A stretch of 64,000 nucleotides of DNA. Source: Protopterus annectens (Eukaryota > Chordata > Ceratodontiformes > Protopteridae). Within the stretch, counting starts at the first letter, position 1, and each line of letters opens with the position of its first letter. The position numbers and the translations under genes are program-made. The DNA lies in NCBI RefSeq assembly GCF_019279795.1, contig NC_056750.1:694400394-694464393 (forward strand), in the 5' to 3' direction. The notes beneath the pieces are model-generated. The model did not search any database and had not been told where the DNA came from. It saw only the letters and a list, made by a program, of their open reading frames with translations. Shown one piece after another: positions 23,900 through 34,670 of the stretch.

Positions 23900-24141
23900 G
23901 GGTGTATATTAGAACATTGACAAAGCCATTAATCAAATGGCTTTATACTCAAAAATGACAGTAATAGAAGGGTGTTTTGTGAGATCGCAATACAGTGAAG
24001 ATTGTCAAATTTTCCCTTTTCTCACTGTAGTACGATCTCGGAGTTGGTATATTTATATAATTAGTAGTGGTGTGGGGGCACAGCCTCCCACAAAAGTGAG
24101 TTTTTCGATTAACAGTTTTGTTGATGTTCTAATATAGACCT
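23900..24141. mobile_element. MITE with 8-bp target duplication
   Basis: A 242-bp element has imperfect terminal inverted repeats of about 37 bp: the left end begins 'gggtgtatattagaac', and the right end reads 'aggtctatattagaac' on the minus strand. It is flanked by the direct repeat 'aaattacg' at 23,892-23,899 and 24,142-24,149. An internal near-palindrome pairs 'gagatcgcaatacagtga' with 'tcactgtagtacgatctc'. It has no coding capacity. An 8-bp duplication fits hAT, P or Merlin-type transposases; the ends do not let me decide. It lies within the ORF1 region of the Tx1-like LINE. Confidence 0.75.
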
Positions 24142-24760
24142 AAATTACGTTGTCCCATACATTGCATCTGTTCAATTCCTGGCTCATTTTGTTTTGTATC
24201 TTTATCAAAAGCTTTCTTTTTGTAATGTCTTTTTTTTTTAGTTATGTCCGCCTTGTGTAGTCACAACTATATCTACATATGTTTCCTTCATTTGTATACA
24301 CATTTTGTTACTTCTTTCAAACATTGCTTCTGCATCCTCCTCCTCTTGTATTGTTTTCATTAATGCCCCCCCCCCATGACACTTCATTCACTGGCTTGAT
24401 TTGATTAATAAAATCTTGCAGTAAATCCTTCCACAGCCCATGCCCGACTCCTTAGTTTGACCAAAAACCTGGTGTTGAAAAAGTGTCTCTGAATCTTCCA
24501 CATAATCTATAAAGTCCTCCTTTTCACCTCTACTCCTTTTGCTAAATTCTCCGTCATGTTTACCATCTTCCCACCTAGCTCTGTGCTAGGACCTGTCATG
24601 TGCACATACTCATAGCTACCACTTCTATGAGTACAGATCTCATTTGTAGGGGAAGTTACCAGATGCCATGGCCAAATTTCCCTTAGTAGTATAAATCCCA
24701 CCTCTGGCTTCCCCTGAAAACAGTCTTTTAGCGTAGTGGGACTAACCTGGTCAACAAAGG

Positions 24761-25575
24761 ATAAATAAAATAAATGCAGTATCTAGATAACTTAGGTCTT
24801 CAAAAAATTTAGAATTTCTTTTGATTAAAAATTCGGACTCTGAAATGGATTCCTATTCTTACTTAATGTGAGGCATATATTGAATGTGAGTAGAATAAAA
24901 ATGATTGACACTTTCACAAGACAAATTCTGTAATTTTTTTTTTTTTTTTTGGTACCTTTCTCCCTGTCCTCTCATTAAGATACAACTCGCTCTTACTGGC
25001 CTTTTACCTTGAGAAGGATGGGATGGTTAAAAAACGACAGCTACTGTGCAGGGAAAAGATGTCTGCCTCTTACCAACCATAAATACAAAGCTAAAAAGTA
25101 AATTATAACAACAAAAACTAAAAAGTGCACACTAGCATGCAATTTTTTTTTTGAGGAGAAGGGGGGATTACTTGTCTCATTTCATTCTCTCTGGAATAAT
25201 ATGCCATGTCTGCATAATAGATAATAAATAATATTGCTAGTTCTAGATAAATTACAGCTAACAGGGATAGTGGTCAGGTAATTAAAATATCAGTTGTTTT
25301 CAGGAATTGCTCCAACATAATTGTAATACCAAAGATGGAAATAGAAGCAGGTTGACAGATCTTTCTTCTCTGTCAGGCACTTGCACACTTATGCCTATGG
25401 GTAATTTACAGTCCTCAGCACACCTTTAGTCTTTAGAATTCAGATAGAAGCAAGAGCACCAGAAGAACGCCATTAGACCATATTAACAATTGGTGCAAGG
25501 GCTATGTTCAAAAATATTAAATGCCAAAAAAATGTTATATAGTTAATTTTAGAAAACAAACCATTTTCCCATACC
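24761..25575. other. No gene recognised
   Basis: AT-rich, with a poly-T run near 24,932-24,951. I see no family motif and no element boundary. Confidence 0.55.
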
Positions 25576-25579
25576 ATAC

Positions 25580-25905
25580 GGATGATACACCCTCCAATCA
25601 GACACTTTCATAAACGATCTAGGCACCTTGTTGAAAATTCATTATCCTTATACTATAATGTCTCTGCAGAAGTTTGGAAGTCCTATCTGGCTCATATAAT
25701 TTCGAAAGGCATATCCTCTTAATCTGTAGAAGTCTTAATTCCCCTGTAATTATATCTCATCAGACCCATTATTAAATATAATGCCCTTTTTGGCATGCAT
25801 TTGTCTGAATATATCTCTCAACTTGAGAGACCACAAATGTTCTTAACAAAAAAAAATAAGATCGGTGGCCTTATAAATCTTAGTTGTAAGGACATACTGT
25901 CAGAC
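25580..25905 (+). mobile_element. CR1 LINE fragment (RT C-terminal region)
   Basis: Across small frame changes the plus strand reads INDLGTL, HIISKGISS, LIRPIIKYNALFGMHL and QLERPQMFLTKK, which match the RT C-terminal region of the other CR1 copies (for example RPIIEYNAPFRMYL). The fragment is lost on both sides and ends close to the Ty3-like element. It has no CR1 3' end. Confidence 0.8.
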
Positions 25906-25929
25906 ACCTCAGGTAGCTAGGCTACCTGA

Positions 25930-28190
25930 AGGAGGTAGCTAGTGAGGCACCTGATTCTCAAGGGAAGGGGGAATCTGTATACTGGGACAAAGGATTACTA
26001 TATAGAGAGTGGACCCCTGAAGGAGGGCTAGAAGGTGAGAGGGTGCAGCAGTTTGTAGTGCCTAGAGCCTACTGTCTGGTGCTTCTAGCCATAGCCCATG
26101 ATATTCCCTTTGCAGATCATATGGGCATAAAACATACAAAGAGACGTATTATGCATAACTTCTATTGGCTTGGAATTTCCAGAGATGTAACAGGGTACTG
26201 CAGGACCTGTCAGCAGTGCCAAAGGGTAGGAAAGGCAGGAGACAAGGTGAGAGCTCCTTTGATGCCTTTGCCTGTGATTGAGGAGCCATTTCAGAGGGTA
26301 GCTATGCATATCGTGGGGCCTCTGAGTACCCCAAGTTCCACAGGGAAAAAGTATATCCTAGTGGTTGTGGATTATGCTACACGATACCCCGAGGCAGTGG
26401 CTCTGCCCTCCATTGAGGCAGAAAAGGTGCCAAATGCTTTGTTAGAGGTTTTCAGCAGGGTAGGTTTCCCAAAAGAAATACTGACTGACAGAGGTGCCAA
26501 TTTCATGTCAGGTCTGCTGGCTTGTCTGTGGAAGTCCTGGGGGGTGAAGCACCTGAAGACCACCCCCTACCATCCCCAGAGTAATGGTCTTGTTGAGAGG
26601 TTAAACTCTACAATCAGGTCAATGCAGGAGCATTTTCAGACCAGTTTAAGAGGGAGTGGGGCAAATATTTGCCCCATCTGTTATTTTCTTACAGAGAGGT
26701 TCCCCAGGAATCCACAGGTTTTTCACCTTTGAGTTTGCTGTATGGGCATAGGGTGAGGAGACCTCTAGATTTAATTCACGATGAGTGGGAAAGTGAGTGT
26801 GAATATCACAAGAAGTCTGATGTGTATATGTCCTAAACCTCAGGACAAGGCTCAGGGAACTCATGGGAAGTGTTCACTTGGAAACCACGGTGCACCCACC
26901 TGGTGCAGTACCAGGTGGATACAGGACCCAAAAGGCCTATTAGGCAGGCCCCTTATAGGGTGCCTGAGAGAGTCAAACAGACTCTGAGGGAGAAGATACA
27001 GGAAATGTTGAACCTAGGGGTAATTCAAGAGTCCAACAGTCCCTGGGGCTCCCCAGTGGTGCTGGTGCCAAAGAAGGATGGCAGCACCAGGTTCTGTGTG
27101 GACTACAGGAAATTAAATAGTCACACAAAGTCAGATGCTTACCCTATGCCTAGGACAGATGAGGCCCTAGAGCAGCTGGGTGGGGCTAATTATCTTACAA
27201 TCATTGATCTTACCAAGGGTTACTGGCAGGTGCTCTTGACTCCCAGTGCTAGAGAGAAGTCAGCCTTTATGACTCCTTTTGGCTTGTATGAGTTCACAAA
27301 GATGCCCTTTGGGATGAAAAATGCCCCAGCAACTTTCCAGAGGCTAGTAGATTATATCCTAGTATGAGCAGGAGGGGTTTCCTTTGCTTTCCTAGATGAT
27401 ATTGCCATCTACAGCCATTCCTGGCAAGAGCACCTTTAATATGTCAGGGAGGTGCTGGGCAGACTACAAAGGACAGGGTTGACCATTAAGCCCAGCAAAT
27501 GTCCGGTGGATACGGCAGAGGTCTTATACCTGGGACATAGAGTTGAGATCAGGCCAGAACCTGCCAAAGTGGAAGCCATTCAGGCATGGCTTGCACCTGT
27601 TACCAAAAAGCAGGTAAGGGCATTCTTAGGGACAGCAGAATATTACAGAAAGTTTGCCCCCAATTATAGTACCATAGCTGCTCCCCTCACAGACCTGACA
27701 AGGAAGAACAGGCCAGATAAGGTAATGTGAACCAGAGCATGTGAGCTAGCATTCCAGAAGCTTAAAGAAGCTTTGGGATGACCCCCAGTGTTAGTGAGTC
27801 CAGATTACATCAAACTATTTCTGTGCAGGTGGATGCTTCAAACCATGGGGTGGGTGCTGTACTTAGCCAGATTTCTTTAGAGGGAGAAGAGCACCTAGTG
27901 GTTTATCTCAGTCATAGGCTCCAACCCAGGGTGGAATGCTATGCAGCTGTAGAAAAAGAATGTCTAGCCATATTGTGGGCACTACAGAAACTTCAGCCTT
28001 ATCTGTATGGAAGAAAATTCAATGTAGTGACAGATCACAACCCCTTAACATGGTTAAACAAAGCCAGCCAGCAAAATGCCAAGTTTTTAAGATGGAGCCT
28101 AAGGTTGCAAGCATATATGTCAGTGCAGCACTGCAGTGGGATTAGCAATGCCAGTGCAGATAGGCTGTTATCACAGGGAATGGGGTAAGA
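25930..28190 (+). mobile_element. Ty3-like LTR retrotransposon fossil, Gmr1-type domain order (IN-RT-RH)
   Basis: A broken pol region with three recognisable parts. Integrase (about 26,040-26,750) has the zinc-binding pattern ending CRTCQQC and a DDE core with VVVDYATRYPEA, LTDRGANFMS and NGLVERLN. Reverse transcriptase (about 26,880-27,720) has IRQAPYRVPE, SPWGSPVVLVPKKDGS, FCVDYRKLN and MPFGMKNAPATFQR. RNase H (about 27,780-28,187) has VQVDASNHGVGAVLSQ, YAAVEKECLAILWAL and VVTDHNPLTWL. Sequence style is Ty3, but integrase precedes RT as in Copia elements, the arrangement described for the Gmr1-like lineage of deuterostomes. No gag or protease is seen upstream. The element carries a handful of breaks and is inactive. 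The motifs are well kept, suggesting moderate age. Confidence 0.85.
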
Positions 28191-28199
28191 TATATTCAG

Positions 28200-29165
28200 A
28201 CAGACCTAACCCTCTCAAGCAGTGTTTCTCAAGGGTCACTTGAAAACCTATCTTGAGTTCTTCGGGGGGGGGGGGTGAAAATAGGTGAAGGTTGCCAGCA
28301 TAGCTGGATAGAATTTTGTAGATAATTCTGTCATTTGTAAATATTAATGTAAGCCACAGGCTTGTTCTCTTAAATATGAAAAGAGTGTAGTGGATGTGGA
28401 ACTGCAAAAATGTGACAACAGTGCACTCTGCTGTAAAAAAAAACTGACAAGTCAATTCTTTGATGACAAAACTTGGAGTTGATATGTCTGGAAGAAGGAA
28501 TTCTGGCTGTTGTCTTGAGACCAGAGTTAATTGCTAGAATCTGCATGTATAATTTCTCTTTTTGTTCTGGCTTCTGACCAGCTGCAAGATCAAGGGCTAT
28601 TAACCTCTGAAAATCTGTTAGCCTGGGAACCAGAAAGAAATGATGTAATCTGAAATGAATCAATGGTACTGTGTTATCAATTTAAGGACAGAAAGAATGA
28701 GAGCATAAATCATTTGTCTTGAGAACATCCAACTCAGCACTGCCTGTGTCTAGATGTAACTAGGATTTTAGAACTGTGGTTTCTCTTAGATATCACTAGG
28801 AAATAGGAAGATTAGACTAGTTTGTTTTACTGTGATGTCAGAACTTTTCAATGGTTTTATTTTAAGTATTTATGTGTGATCTCTGAACTCTTGAATAGCA
28901 CTGTGTAGTAAGAAGTATTGCCTTGTGTTATTATTTATTATTAAATATGTTTAAACCTTTCAACTGTGGTTTTATGCAAAGTTAATTTAAGCTCTAGAAT
29001 ACATTGCATGTATATAGTGATACTGTACCAAGTCACTCTAATAAGCCTTGACTGTTCAGTCACACTTAACATTTGGATAATAATATTGTACAGTAATAAT
29101 TGGGCACCCTTTCAGAAGGGCCTTTCATTAGCTGATATTAGTAGTTGGTGGCAGCTGGTATTACC
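28200..29165 (+). mobile_element. Possible LTR and primer-binding region next to the Ty3-like fossil
   Basis: The stretch after RNase H holds no gene. Near 29,152 the sequence 'tggtggcagctgg' looks like a tRNA primer-binding site, and 'ttattattaaatatg' near 28,936 could be a polyadenylation region. If so, about 28,220-29,150 is an LTR that follows pol and precedes another leader. No second copy of this LTR lies in the window, so the call is tentative. Confidence 0.3.
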
Positions 29166-30795
29166 TTTTAGACTGGTCAGAAAAGGGGCACAGCTGGAGA
29201 ACCTGTGCCAGTCTTCCCCAGGAGTGTCTGTGTGGTTGTATAAACTCTTCTCTCAAAGTGTGTGTGTCAACAACTTGGGCAGGGACAGAAAATACTGGTT
29301 GGACAGAGAGGGTGCTGGAGGTTTTAGCTTGTCCACTAGGATGAGATCTGGACCCTATAGCTGTGCCAGTGGGGAGTCTTATTGGAGACCTAGAGAGAAA
29401 GGGAGAAACCAGCCTCAGACTGACTGTGATCTCTGTGAGCTCTTAAGGGAAACTGTACTTCAATGTGTGTGTGTATTTATTATCCTTTCCCTATATGGAC
29501 GTCCCTCACTAGTGTTAATGGTGAGGATTGAGGGTCCTTGATTGCTGGGCCAGTGCACAAGTCTCACATACTACCTTACTAACACTACAGCTTTGGTCTC
29601 CTATGAAGTGCAGGAATAGTATTAGCCTGGTCTTGGTCTACCTGGTATGAGGGGTTAGTGACGTATACATGGCCTCTCACAAATGAATCAATACACAACT
29701 TAGACATGTATACTTTCATTACTACAATAAAGTTCACTAGGCCAGTTATAATAAATGCTGTGGATTGATGCACCCTTCCATGGCAGAGTGCTCCCCCTTA
29801 ATGCTTGTACTACCTCACAGTACTCTACATAACCACACATTTAAGTTACAACTTTAGTATGCATTTCAATTATCACAGTAGCAATGCAGGTTATAAGTAT
29901 ACATTTTCTTGAAAGGCAGCAGGTTTAAGACAGGTTTTGAGGTGCACAATTATCCTTGTAAACAATTAGCCTTCAGTAAAGTAATTTGATTCTTTATTTC
30001 AACAAGCCTGGAAGTTTACCTGCGTGAATCTTCCACATAGCAATCATGACAGGAGCAAGGATTTCGATCACATAAATTCAAAGCTTCTGACATGGCAATT
30101 ATGTTAAATAGGCACCAACTCATAAATGTAAATTAGCAGCAGATTTATGAGCCATAGCTGTGAGTCCTGTCACATAAATTCACTTGGATACAGTGACAAA
30201 AATATCATCTATGCAAAAACAGTTTGCAACAAACTTAAAAGGAAGCCTTTTTTTTTCTTTTTTCAGGGACAAGCCCAGTGCAACCACTGGCATGAAAGGT
30301 AAGGCCCCATACCTATATACCAATTCCAAGATTGTTTAACAGTGGAAAAAAAATGAATACTCCAGTATTGCCAAAGTAGTTTCACTGAATTTGTTTCAAA
30401 CATCTTACCTTCTCTGGGTTTTCCACTGATCATTTTACACATTTCCAAGTTGTGTTAAGAGTCTCTCTCAATTTTGTACTCTCACATGAGCACCTGTGAG
30501 GCACACTGAGCATGTGTGTTGGTCATTGACCCTTCTGACTAAATTGTAAAATGAAGTTTAAGTTTATTTTTTCATCCCATGGAATTGCTTACTCAAAATG
30601 CTCACAGTATACATGCTGCATGCCAATATTCACATCTTAATACCACACGGCAACACCAACATTGTGCACTCTACATGAAGTTCATACTACGGCAATTTTC
30701 ACTAAGAAGACATCCTGTAATTTGTGACGTACCAGAACAGTAAAAATGGGTGTGACTATGAGAGACCTGTCATACCTCTCCAGAATGTGGTGTAC
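29166..30795. other. No gene recognised
   Basis: A plus-strand open frame of 191 codons (28,966-29,541) crosses the left part of this stretch, but I recognise no domain in it. It overlaps the possible LTR and primer-binding site and could be the leader of an LTR element. From 29,780 on I see nothing I can name. Confidence 0.45.
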
Positions 30796-30800
30796 TAAAT

Positions 30801-30896
30801 GGCCATGGCTTCTCCCTGGTGGTTTAGTAAAAGGCCATGGCTTCTCCCTGGTGGTTTAGTAAAAGGCCACGGCTTTTCACTGGTGGTGCAGCAGGA
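30801..30896 (+). repeat. 32-bp tandem repeat, three units
   Basis: Units at 30,801-30,832, 30,833-30,864 and 30,865-30,896. The first two are identical across the word 'ggccatggcttctccctgg'; the third has several changes and lies against unique sequence. The same repeat produces similar open frames on both strands, which are not genes. Confidence 0.9.
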
Positions 30897-33800
30897 AAAG
30901 CAGATTTCTCCTTTTTTGCATCCATTAGGTGCACCTAACTTAGTGACCCTGAGGGGCACCAGTATATACCAAATGCATAACACATTCTTGGTAGGGTGGT
31001 ATCTCATACCTCTGGTGAGCAGTACAAGCACCACCATCCTAGTTTTCTTAACTGATGGAAAAAAACAGGTCAGAGAAAGGGCATATGTACTATATATGAT
31101 CTGCTTTGTCTGCACAGTCGTGTTATTTTTCATATTTATACATGTGAATATCATATGTGCATAACTCAATAAACTTTGTGTCTTCTAGCTTGGAAGGATA
31201 TTTTGGAAAGCAGCCTTCTGTACTGGAGGTAGATGGAGAGGCTTTCTAGGTGCAGGAGTGAGAAATGTTTATTTTCATCAGTAATTTTAATTGCATGTAG
31301 TTTATTAGATATATTTTATGCACTGTGTAGGCTGTGGTCCTGTCAAGGTAATACTGCCTAACTTAAGGTGCTTACATTATACGTATGAACTGCTCTGTAG
31401 TATTTGTACCTTATGCAGTGTCATTCTTGTTGTATATTCCAGGTTTAAACATCTTTCTGAGGAAATGTATGACAAAGGCAAGGCAGCAATACTCATTAGC
31501 ACAAGTTATAAAAAACATCAGGGAATGTTAACTGTTTCACTTATCTTCCACCAGCACATAATAGCAGAGGGTTGCTTCTTTTGCATGTGTTTGCAGTTAG
31601 CTGCAACAGACTGATAAACAGATGCAGTGCTTCAGAAGTATGTAGACATTTCATTTTAAGATTTTTATATACTGAACATTTGTCTAATGCATATGTTTAT
31701 TTTTCTTTTCCCCTTTTCCTTTGTTGCTACAATGCAACTCCAAGTCTTGTTTCTATTTATTTCTCTTTATGTATATTTGCATTGTATGTAGAAATTACCA
31801 TACTGGATACAGAAAGGGGGTGGGCAGTCAGCTCAAGTGTTGCTTCATTGAACAAGCATTCACATTTCACTGTTCCCTCTCATGGCACTGTAATAGGTCA
31901 GTGGTACGTGACACACAAGGAGTTGGTTGAGATGGTACTGCAGCTAACAGACCAGTGGCTGGATGCTCAGATAGCCCATCTAGAAAGAGTCTTCTTACAG
32001 CTAACAGTGTGCCATCACTGCCTTTTTCTGTCATCACCACCTCAGGCAGACCTATTGGAGGGAATGGTCAGGGTGCTGCCCGACCACACTTGGTTATTGC
32101 ACAAGTAGTATGATACACAAGGCCCCACCCCTACCCACCATCCTGGTGCTCCTGTTCCTTGTGTGTTGTTGCTCTGTTGTCTAAAATTTGCCATCACCGG
32201 TGTCTTCCTTTTTATTGTGTCCCTCTAATTCCACTGTCCTCCCTGTCCTATGTGTGTTAGTATCTCCCCTGTCAGACTTTGTCTCTGATTTATGTTTGTG
32301 CACATGCCCCTGATTGAGACACTTTCCCTCTTATTCATACTTTTACCTTCTCTTACATTCTTCCCCAACTTATCTTCTTAAGAAAGGGCAACTGTCCCTA
32401 AAAAGGTATACCTTTCAAAACATTGCTCACTCCTGTTCTTACCTTCCCTAATTCCCTTGTGTAGACTCCTTGTCTTGCTCACCCTGTCTTCCTCCTGTTC
32501 TGTACACCAATTTCCACTCCTTTTTATTGTCAAAAACAAATTTAAACATTGCAGTAGGCACATTCATATAGTTTTCTGTTCCCCTGTATTGTCATGAAGT
32601 AGCACTCTCAGTGCAGGCTTTCTCTGTGCTGAGCAATTTCTCTTTTTAGTTTGTATCCACCACTGTGGCATTTCTTTAGTCACCACTAGACCTATGAAGA
32701 TCGCAAGTAAGGTTTTTTAATTATCATGGGACTGATCTGTGAATTTCCAACTTTTTAGTTAATAATTAACCTTGGTCTTCAGCCGGCTCAAGCCTTATTT
32801 GAAGTCTGCATACTGTAATTGCTCTAAGCATGTTTCTGAATCACGGGTATTTTTTTTCATTACGATGTTTTAGTCTTTATAAGGTAATACTGCTTCTTTA
32901 AGCATGCTGAGTTATTCTAAAACTAATTGTCAACTCAGAGTATGTGTCCTGTATCAAGAAAAATGAATCAGTGATGCCACTGTAACAAAATATGAGATGA
33001 AGTAAATATGAATATTATAATAATTTAAATTGGAATTATGCTGCAATACCCACTAACATTTATAAAGTCAAGACAGAGTAAGAGCTGGTTAGGCCTCCCA
33101 ATACATTAACAAAGGCCTGGTATATATTTGTGTAACATGAGTAAATATCTAAATAAATAAAATATATATATATTGCATGAAAGGAAATTGGCTTTTAGTA
33201 AGTAACAGAAAAAGGCCATTTAGGATAATCTAGCTTTCAAAATGATATTGTAAATCTTATATTTTTAGAACATGGCAAAGCATGCAAAAAAGTAGAATAT
33301 GCAACCTTGATAGGCTATCTCCTGCTTCTACGACCACCTCTGATAAAATATTTTATGATTTCCACAATTTCTATATACACGTTAGAATGGTATTCCTGTT
33401 TCTCGATTATAAAAAAAAAAATCTACAGGATTACTCATTTAATTTGTCCATCTCATGAATAGCTGTAGAGACAAATTAATTCCACATCATTATTTTAATT
33501 AATAGGCACTAGTCTTCAAGTTATAAGACCTCAAATCAGTGTGGTGTTAGTATTTAATTAATTGACACAATGAACCATTAACTAATTCAGGAAAATATAG
33601 AACTTGAAATAAATAAGCACAACTGAACATGTTAGTGAAATTGTCAAATTAGTTTCCACAATGCTAAAATTAGACTTAAATTTGTCAGTGGATAAAACAT
33701 GTCTTCATTTTGCAAAAAAATATATGTCACAGACTATTAGGTGATGCAAAGAAGGACAGCTTTTTACAGGAATTTCATGCCTCAAGAACAACATATGTAT

Positions 33801-34440
33801 GGATGAACAGAAAACAGTGTTAGAATAAAGATTAAAGGGATAGTTTTAGATTTTTTTTATTTAAGAAAACAAAATAGCACTGCATGTTTACTGCTGAGCC
33901 AAATGTCATTATGTTAATTGTTAATGACTGCATTTAAAAATAGCACCAATATATTTGACTTGGCAAAAATAGCACCACTGAGGCAATGATGCCCCTTGCA
34001 GGACTCCTCTACATTGTGTTGCTAAGTGGGCTAGAAGTAGGAATGTATGAGGAACTCACTCCTTCCAGTAGTCTTATGTCACCCCATGCAGCAGGCTTCC
34101 AAGGTCCTAAACATGGGCTGAATTTAATGCAGGGGAGGCATTTTGGTTTGATAAAACTGGTAGAATGAGATAACTAGGCTGTATATATTATCTGTTCTAA
34201 TTGTGGTTATATGTTATTGCTCTGATGTATGTCACTCTTACATCTACATGGAGTTTTGTGGAAAGCACACTGTTGAAGCTGAAGGTTGGTGGATGAGGAT
34301 GGGAGTAGATGTTGATGATGAGCATCAAGGATAAAAAAATGTACAAAAATATATACATTAATAAAAATAGCAGAACATTTAATGATTGTACCTCTATTCA
34401 TAAATTATAGTACAATCTAGTCTGCACTAATAATCACACT
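30897..34440. other. No gene recognised; contains one unexplained 178-codon frame
   Basis: A plus-strand frame at 31,572-32,108 is the longest open frame I cannot link to an element. Its second half (about residues 82-178) has an ordinary protein-like composition, but I recognise no family and see no splice or expression signal. The 32,100-32,560 part is pyrimidine-rich. Near 32,377-32,420 a 'cttaagaaagggc' word, hairpin and A run vaguely resemble the terminal motif of Penelope-like elements. The rest is AT-rich with no motif. Confidence 0.45.
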
Positions 34441-34670
34441 TGTTTGTGTCTTTCAGCTTTTCCCGGTTAGGGGTCACCACAGCAGAACTCCGGTTCGCTA
34501 ATGTTTGGTAGTGGATTTTTTACGTACTGGGTTACCAGCCCTGATGCACAACCTTCAATGAAGGCACGCCCCATTCATGTATGCCTCCACACAGAAGACG
34601 CTCTAGCTGAGAATTGAACGGGACAACGTCTTACTGTGAGGTGACAACGCTACCGCAGCACCACCACCAC
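34441..34670 (-). mobile_element. tRNA-derived SINE
   Basis: The minus strand opens at 34,670 with 'gtggtgctgcggtagcg' (A-box-like), then 'gttgtcacctcacag', then a B-box-like 'gttcaattctc', the layout of a tRNA promoter. The body follows and the 3' part contains 'gctgtggtgacccctaacc', a tail shared by a widespread group of fish and amphibian SINEs. Length is about 230 bp. I do not name the family. The element is fairly well kept, with more CpG than its surroundings. No clear target duplication is seen. Confidence 0.75.

Larger units (their letters stand above)
21790..24760 (-). mobile_element. Tx1/L1-like LINE, ORF1-endonuclease piece (piece 3 of 3)
   Basis: On the minus strand, from right to left, this holds an ORF1 region (about 24,700-23,100) with a CCHC zinc knuckle at 23,417-23,376, then an endonuclease segment at 22,811-22,542, then linker sequence up to the CR1 insertion. 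Order and strand match the RT piece at 14.3-16.05 kb on the far side of the CR1. With both CR1 insertions and the MITE removed, the three pieces sum to roughly 5 kb, a sensible length for this type of LINE. Heavily decayed. Confidence 0.68.

Noticed and set aside
28219-28275. hAT-type terminal repeat, suggested by 'cagtgtttctcaagg'
   Set aside because: No matching inverted end or 8-bp duplication was found. The word could equally be near the start of an LTR.
32377-32425. Hammerhead-like motif in the pyrimidine-rich stretch near 32.4 kb
   Set aside because: The core reads CTTAAGA and the second strand is an A run rather than GAAA. Too weak to support.
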